Of a DNA stretch of 7,490 nucleotides, positions 5,546 to 7,490 are shown one piece after another. Under the pieces are notes generated by a model. The model was not told the origin of the DNA. It saw nothing but the letters and a program-made list of their open reading frames with translations, and ran no database searches. This DNA is from Thermodesulfobacteriota bacterium. GTDB taxonomy: Bacteria; Desulfobacterota; Thermodesulfobacteria; Thermodesulfobacteriales; Thermodesulfatatoraceae. Position 1 is the first letter of the stretch. Every line of letters starts with the position of its first letter. The position numbers were made by a program, and so were the translations under genes. The stretch covers positions 1-7,490 of the forward strand of contig JAADCO010000107.1 in the NCBI GenBank assembly GCA_013154385.1. The letters are read 5' to 3'.

Positions 5546-6448
5546 TCAAGCTCGAAGGGCCCCGATGAGCTCTCGAAGGTTCTGCACTCCTAGGGAATCA
5601 AGGAGCGGAGGGAGCGCTTCGAGGATGCGGGAAGGGGCCCGGGGATCAAGGAGCGTGGCCGTGCCCACCTGGACCGCCGCGGCCCCGCACAGCAGGTACT
5701 CCACCACGTCTTCCGCCGAGGAGATCCCGCCGCAACCGATGATGGGGGCGGAAAAGGCCTGATGGAGTTCGCGCACCAGCCGCAGGGTGAGGGGCTTTAT
5801 GGCCGGACCGGAGAGCCCGCCCGTGCCGCGCGCGAGCACCGGCCGCCTCTCACGAAGGTCAACGGCCAGCGCGGGATAGGTGTTGGCCACGGTGAGGGCC
5901 GCGGCACCGGCGGAAAGTGCGGCTTCCGCCACCTCCCGCACCGGCCCCACCGGAGAGAGCTTGACCACCACCGGCCCGGGGAAGACGCGGACGAGCTCCT
6001 CGACCAGTCTCCTCACGGCTTCCGGGTCCTGGCCGAACTGGAGGCCGCCCTTCTCCACGTTGGGGCAGGAGATGTTCACCTCAAGGCCGGCGATCTCCTC
6101 TTCCCTTAGCCCCTCGGCCACGGTCAGGTACTCTTCGAGGCTTTCCCCGAAGATGTTTACCAGCACGGGGACCCCGTGCTCCTTCAACCGCGGGAGGATC
6201 TCCTGCCGGAAGCGTCTGAGGCCCGGGTTCTCGAGCCCGATGGCGTTGATGAGCCCGCACGGGGTCTCGGCCAGGCGCGGCGGGGGATTGCCCGCGCGGG
6301 GTTCGGGCGAGATCCCCTTGGTCACCAGACCCCCCAGTTGCGAGAGGTCGAGATGGGGCTTGAGGCCCTCGCCGAAGCCCCAGGTGCCTGAGGCCAGGAG
6401 CACGGGATTGGAGAAGGAAAGCGGACCGAGCCGCGTCGAAAGGTCCAT
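5546..6448 (-). CDS. pyrD: dihydroorotate dehydrogenase, class 1B catalytic subunit type
   Basis: A 300-residue FMN-dependent TIM-barrel enzyme that oxidises dihydroorotate to orotate in de novo pyrimidine synthesis, in the cytoplasm. Seen from ATG 6448: MDLSTRLGPLSFSNPV and ASGTWGFGE at the start, VTKGISPEPRAGNPPPR with the active-site Lys (K44), NAIGLENPG (about 68-76), LEVNISCPNVEKGG with the catalytic base Cys (C128, Cys marking class 1), VVVKLSP (K163), and RGTGGLSGPAIKPLTLRLV followed by GCGGI and QVGTA for FMN phosphate. The TGGLSGPAIKP segment and length are typical of class 1B (PyrDB), which normally works with the iron-sulfur/FAD subunit PyrK; no pyrK is adjacent. ATG 6448 is preferred over ATG 6457 because GGAGG lies just before it and family members begin MDLS; 6457 would add three residues. 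It heads the four-gene minus-strand run. Confidence 0.95.
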   Translation of the reverse strand: MDLSTRLGPLSFSNPVLLASGTWGFGEGLKPHLDLSQLGGLVTKGISPEPRAGNPPPRLAETPCGLINAIGLENPGLRRFRQEILPRLKEHGVPVLVNIFGESLEEYLTVAEGLREEEIAGLEVNISCPNVEKGGLQFGQDPEAVRRLVEELVRVFPGPVVVKLSPVGPVREVAEAALSAGAAALTVANTYPALAVDLRERRPVLARGTGGLSGPAIKPLTLRLVRELHQAFSAPIIGCGGISSAEDVVEYLLCGAAAVQVGTATLLDPRAPSRILEALPPLLDSLGVQNLRELIGALRA

Positions 6449-6450
6449 GC

Positions 6451-6455
6451 CCTCC
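6451..6455 (-). promoter_or_regulatory. ribosome binding site deciding the pyrD start
   Basis: GGAGG on the minus strand, 2 nt before ATG 6448. If ATG 6457 were used instead, this site would lie inside the coding sequence and the start would be preceded only by an AT-rich stretch with no Shine-Dalgarno. Confidence 0.5.
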
Positions 6456-6457
6456 AT

Positions 6458-6524
6458 TTAAAACGTTTTGAGAGGGCGGTCCAGTGGACTTTTTTCACCG
6501 GTCAACCGGGGTTAAGGTGGAGGC
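6458..6524. promoter_or_regulatory. divergent pyrD / methyltransferase promoter region
   Basis: A gap of 67 bp (76 bp from the preferred pyrD start) between divergent genes, and the least GC-rich stretch nearby. It contains a perfect 10-bp palindrome AAAACGTTTT (6460-6469), an 11-bp palindrome GTCCA-g-TGGAC (6479-6489), a T-run at 6490-6495, and AACC-gg-GGTT (6504-6513). A minus-strand TTGACC (6505-6500) is -35-like, but no good -10 lies 17 bp downstream. The promoter role is inferred from orientation; the palindromes are possible operators. Confidence 0.45.
6514..6523 (+). promoter_or_regulatory. ribosome binding site of MidA-family gene
   Basis: AAGGTGGAGG precedes ATG 6525. The GGAGG core is only 1 nt from the ATG, whereas the AAGG part is 7 nt away, so the working register is ambiguous. 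There is no other in-frame start until codon 13. Confidence 0.5.
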
Positions 6525-7490
6525 ATGGGACTCTACGAGATCCTCAGAGCCGAATCCCCCATGACCTTCGCCCGCTACATGGAGCTTGCCCTCTATCATC
6601 CGGAGTTCGGCTACTACGCCCGGGCCCCGCGGATCGGCCGCAAGGGGGACTACTTCACCGCCCCGGCGGTCCATCCCGTCTTCGGCGCGGCGGTGGCCCG
6701 GCAGATCCTCGAAATATGGGAGCTCCTTGGCCAACCGCGGGATTTCGTCGTGCTCGAAGCCGGGGCCGGCGAAGGCTATCTGGCCTTAGACATCCTCAAC
6801 TTCCTCGGCGAGCGCGCCTTTGACTATCTCATCCTCGAACCCCTGGCCGCCAACCGGTTGCGGCAGGAGGAGGTGCTCGAACCCCATCTCGAACGGGTGC
6901 GCTGGCTCAAGGACTGGAGCGAGGTCCCGCCCTTCGTGGGGGTCTTCGTCTCCAACGAGCTCTTCGATTCCTTCCCCGTGCACCTCATCGAGAAGACCGA
7001 CGAGGACCTGCGGGAGATCTACGTGCTCTTCGACGACGACGGAGTGGCCGAGGCCCTGGGCGGGCTCTCCGCCCCGGAGATACTCGAGCGCGTCTTCCCC
7101 TACGCCTCGCACTGGCCCGTGGGCTACCGCACGGAGGTGTGTCTCGCCTACGAACCCTTCTTCAAGGAGCTCGCCAAGCGCCTGGTCAAGGGCGCGGTGA
7201 TGACCTTCGACTACGGCTATTCGCGCGCGGACTACTATCATCCCGACCGGTTCCGCGGCACCCTGCTCTCGTTCTACCGCCATCAGGTGGTGGAAAACCC
7301 CTATCTCCATCCGGGGCATCAGGATCTCACGGCCCACGTGGACTTCACCGCGCTCAAGGAGCTCGGGGAAAAATACGGCCTCGTGAACCTGGGCTTCACC
7401 ACGCAGGCGGCCTTCCTCGTGGGCCTGGGCGTGGAGAAGCTCCTGCGCCAGATCGGCCGCACGAGCCAGCGCGACCTCGAGGCCCTGAAG
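6525..7490 (+). CDS. MidA/NDUFAF7-family SAM-dependent methyltransferase (C-terminus cut)
   Basis: Open to the window edge: 322 codons are visible without a stop; family members are usually about 350-390 residues, so most of the protein is here. Landmarks are PMTFARYMELALYHPEFGYY (12-31) and GRKGDYFTAPAVHPVFGAAVA (38-58), both typical of this DUF185/COG1565 family; then the SAM-binding VLEAGAGEGYLALDIL (76-91), SNELFDSFPVHL (143-154), TFDYGYSRADYYHP (227-240) and GHQDLTAHVDFTAL (264-277). In eukaryotes NDUFAF7 symmetrically dimethylates an arginine of a complex I subunit during assembly; the bacterial substrate is not known, so a protein-arginine methyltransferase role is an inference. It is divergent from pyrD and preceded by GGTGGAGG. 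No nuo genes are visible. Confidence 0.9.
   Translation, partial: MGLYEILRAESPMTFARYMELALYHPEFGYYARAPRIGRKGDYFTAPAVHPVFGAAVARQILEIWELLGQPRDFVVLEAGAGEGYLALDILNFLGERAFDYLILEPLAANRLRQEEVLEPHLERVRWLKDWSEVPPFVGVFVSNELFDSFPVHLIEKTDEDLREIYVLFDDDGVAEALGGLSAPEILERVFPYASHWPVGYRTEVCLAYEPFFKELAKRLVKGAVMTFDYGYSRADYYHPDRFRGTLLSFYRHQVVENPYLHPGHQDLTAHVDFTALKELGEKYGLVNLGFTTQAAFLVGLGVEKLLRQIGRTSQRDLEALK

Noticed and set aside
4747..5568. 273-codon plus-strand open frame opposite the cpoB-like gene
   Set aside because: Leu/Gly-rich mirror of the Glu/Lys/Gln coiled-coil codons; no independent start signal or domain.
6479..6495. GTCCAGTGGAC followed by a T-run as an intrinsic terminator
   Set aside because: Hairpin would have only four pairs around a three-base loop, and it lies between divergent starts where no transcript ends.
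1..7490. CRISPR arrays, tRNA/rRNA genes, insertion sequences, toxin-antitoxin or phage genes
   Set aside because: Reading both strands showed no regularly spaced repeats, cloverleaf-like stretches, transposase motifs or terminal inverted repeats; nearly all bases belong to housekeeping-type genes.

Overview
This is a GC-rich, densely packed bacterial chromosome segment. It carries a predicted outer-membrane lipoprotein of the CpoB/YbgF type and an exported periplasmic binding protein, so the host is most likely a Gram-negative bacterium. The proteins are rich in Glu, Arg, Lys and Leu, and the RNA methyltransferase and its PUA partner are separate genes. This would suit a thermophilic Desulfobacterota/Thermodesulfobacteriota-like lineage, but that assignment is a guess from general character, not from a marker gene. 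There are no rRNA or tRNA genes, CRISPR arrays, insertion sequences or phage genes.

Layout: (i) 1-163, minus: the N-terminus of an SbcD-type nuclease, cut by the window edge. (ii) 206-3200, plus: a tightly coupled five-gene run of a DUF167/YggU protein, a HAD phosphatase/phosphomutase-like protein, a NOL1/NOP2/Sun (RsmF-like) m5C RNA methyltransferase, a stand-alone RsmF-type PUA domain protein, and the threonylcarbamoyl-AMP synthase TsaC. Gaps are 7 nt, 1-nt TGATG overlaps (twice) and 2 nt. (iii) 3165-6448, minus: a four-gene run transcribed in the order pyrD, cpoB-like lipoprotein, LivJ-like binding protein, Hsp20, with gaps of 31, 3 and 13 nt. Its last gene overlaps the end of tsaC tail to tail by 36 nt. 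(iv) 6525 to the window end, plus: a MidA/NDUFAF7-family methyltransferase, divergent from pyrD and still open at base 7490.

Working together: the plus-strand run is weighted towards RNA modification. TsaC makes the activated intermediate for tRNA t6A, and the methyltransferase plus PUA pair looks like an RsmF enzyme divided into two polypeptides. The minus-strand run mixes pyrimidine synthesis (PyrD, class 1B type), an envelope coiled-coil/TPR lipoprotein, an orphan solute-binding protein and a small heat-shock protein. It has no obvious common pathway.

The window looks like ordinary core-genome content, and I see no convincing undescribed defence or mobile system. The points worth a second look are the split RsmF, the Tol-less CpoB coupled to a transporter-less binding protein, an Hsp20 lacking its C-terminal IxI tail, an inverted repeat inside the convergent tsaC/hsp20 overlap, and a recurring very short Shine-Dalgarno spacing.
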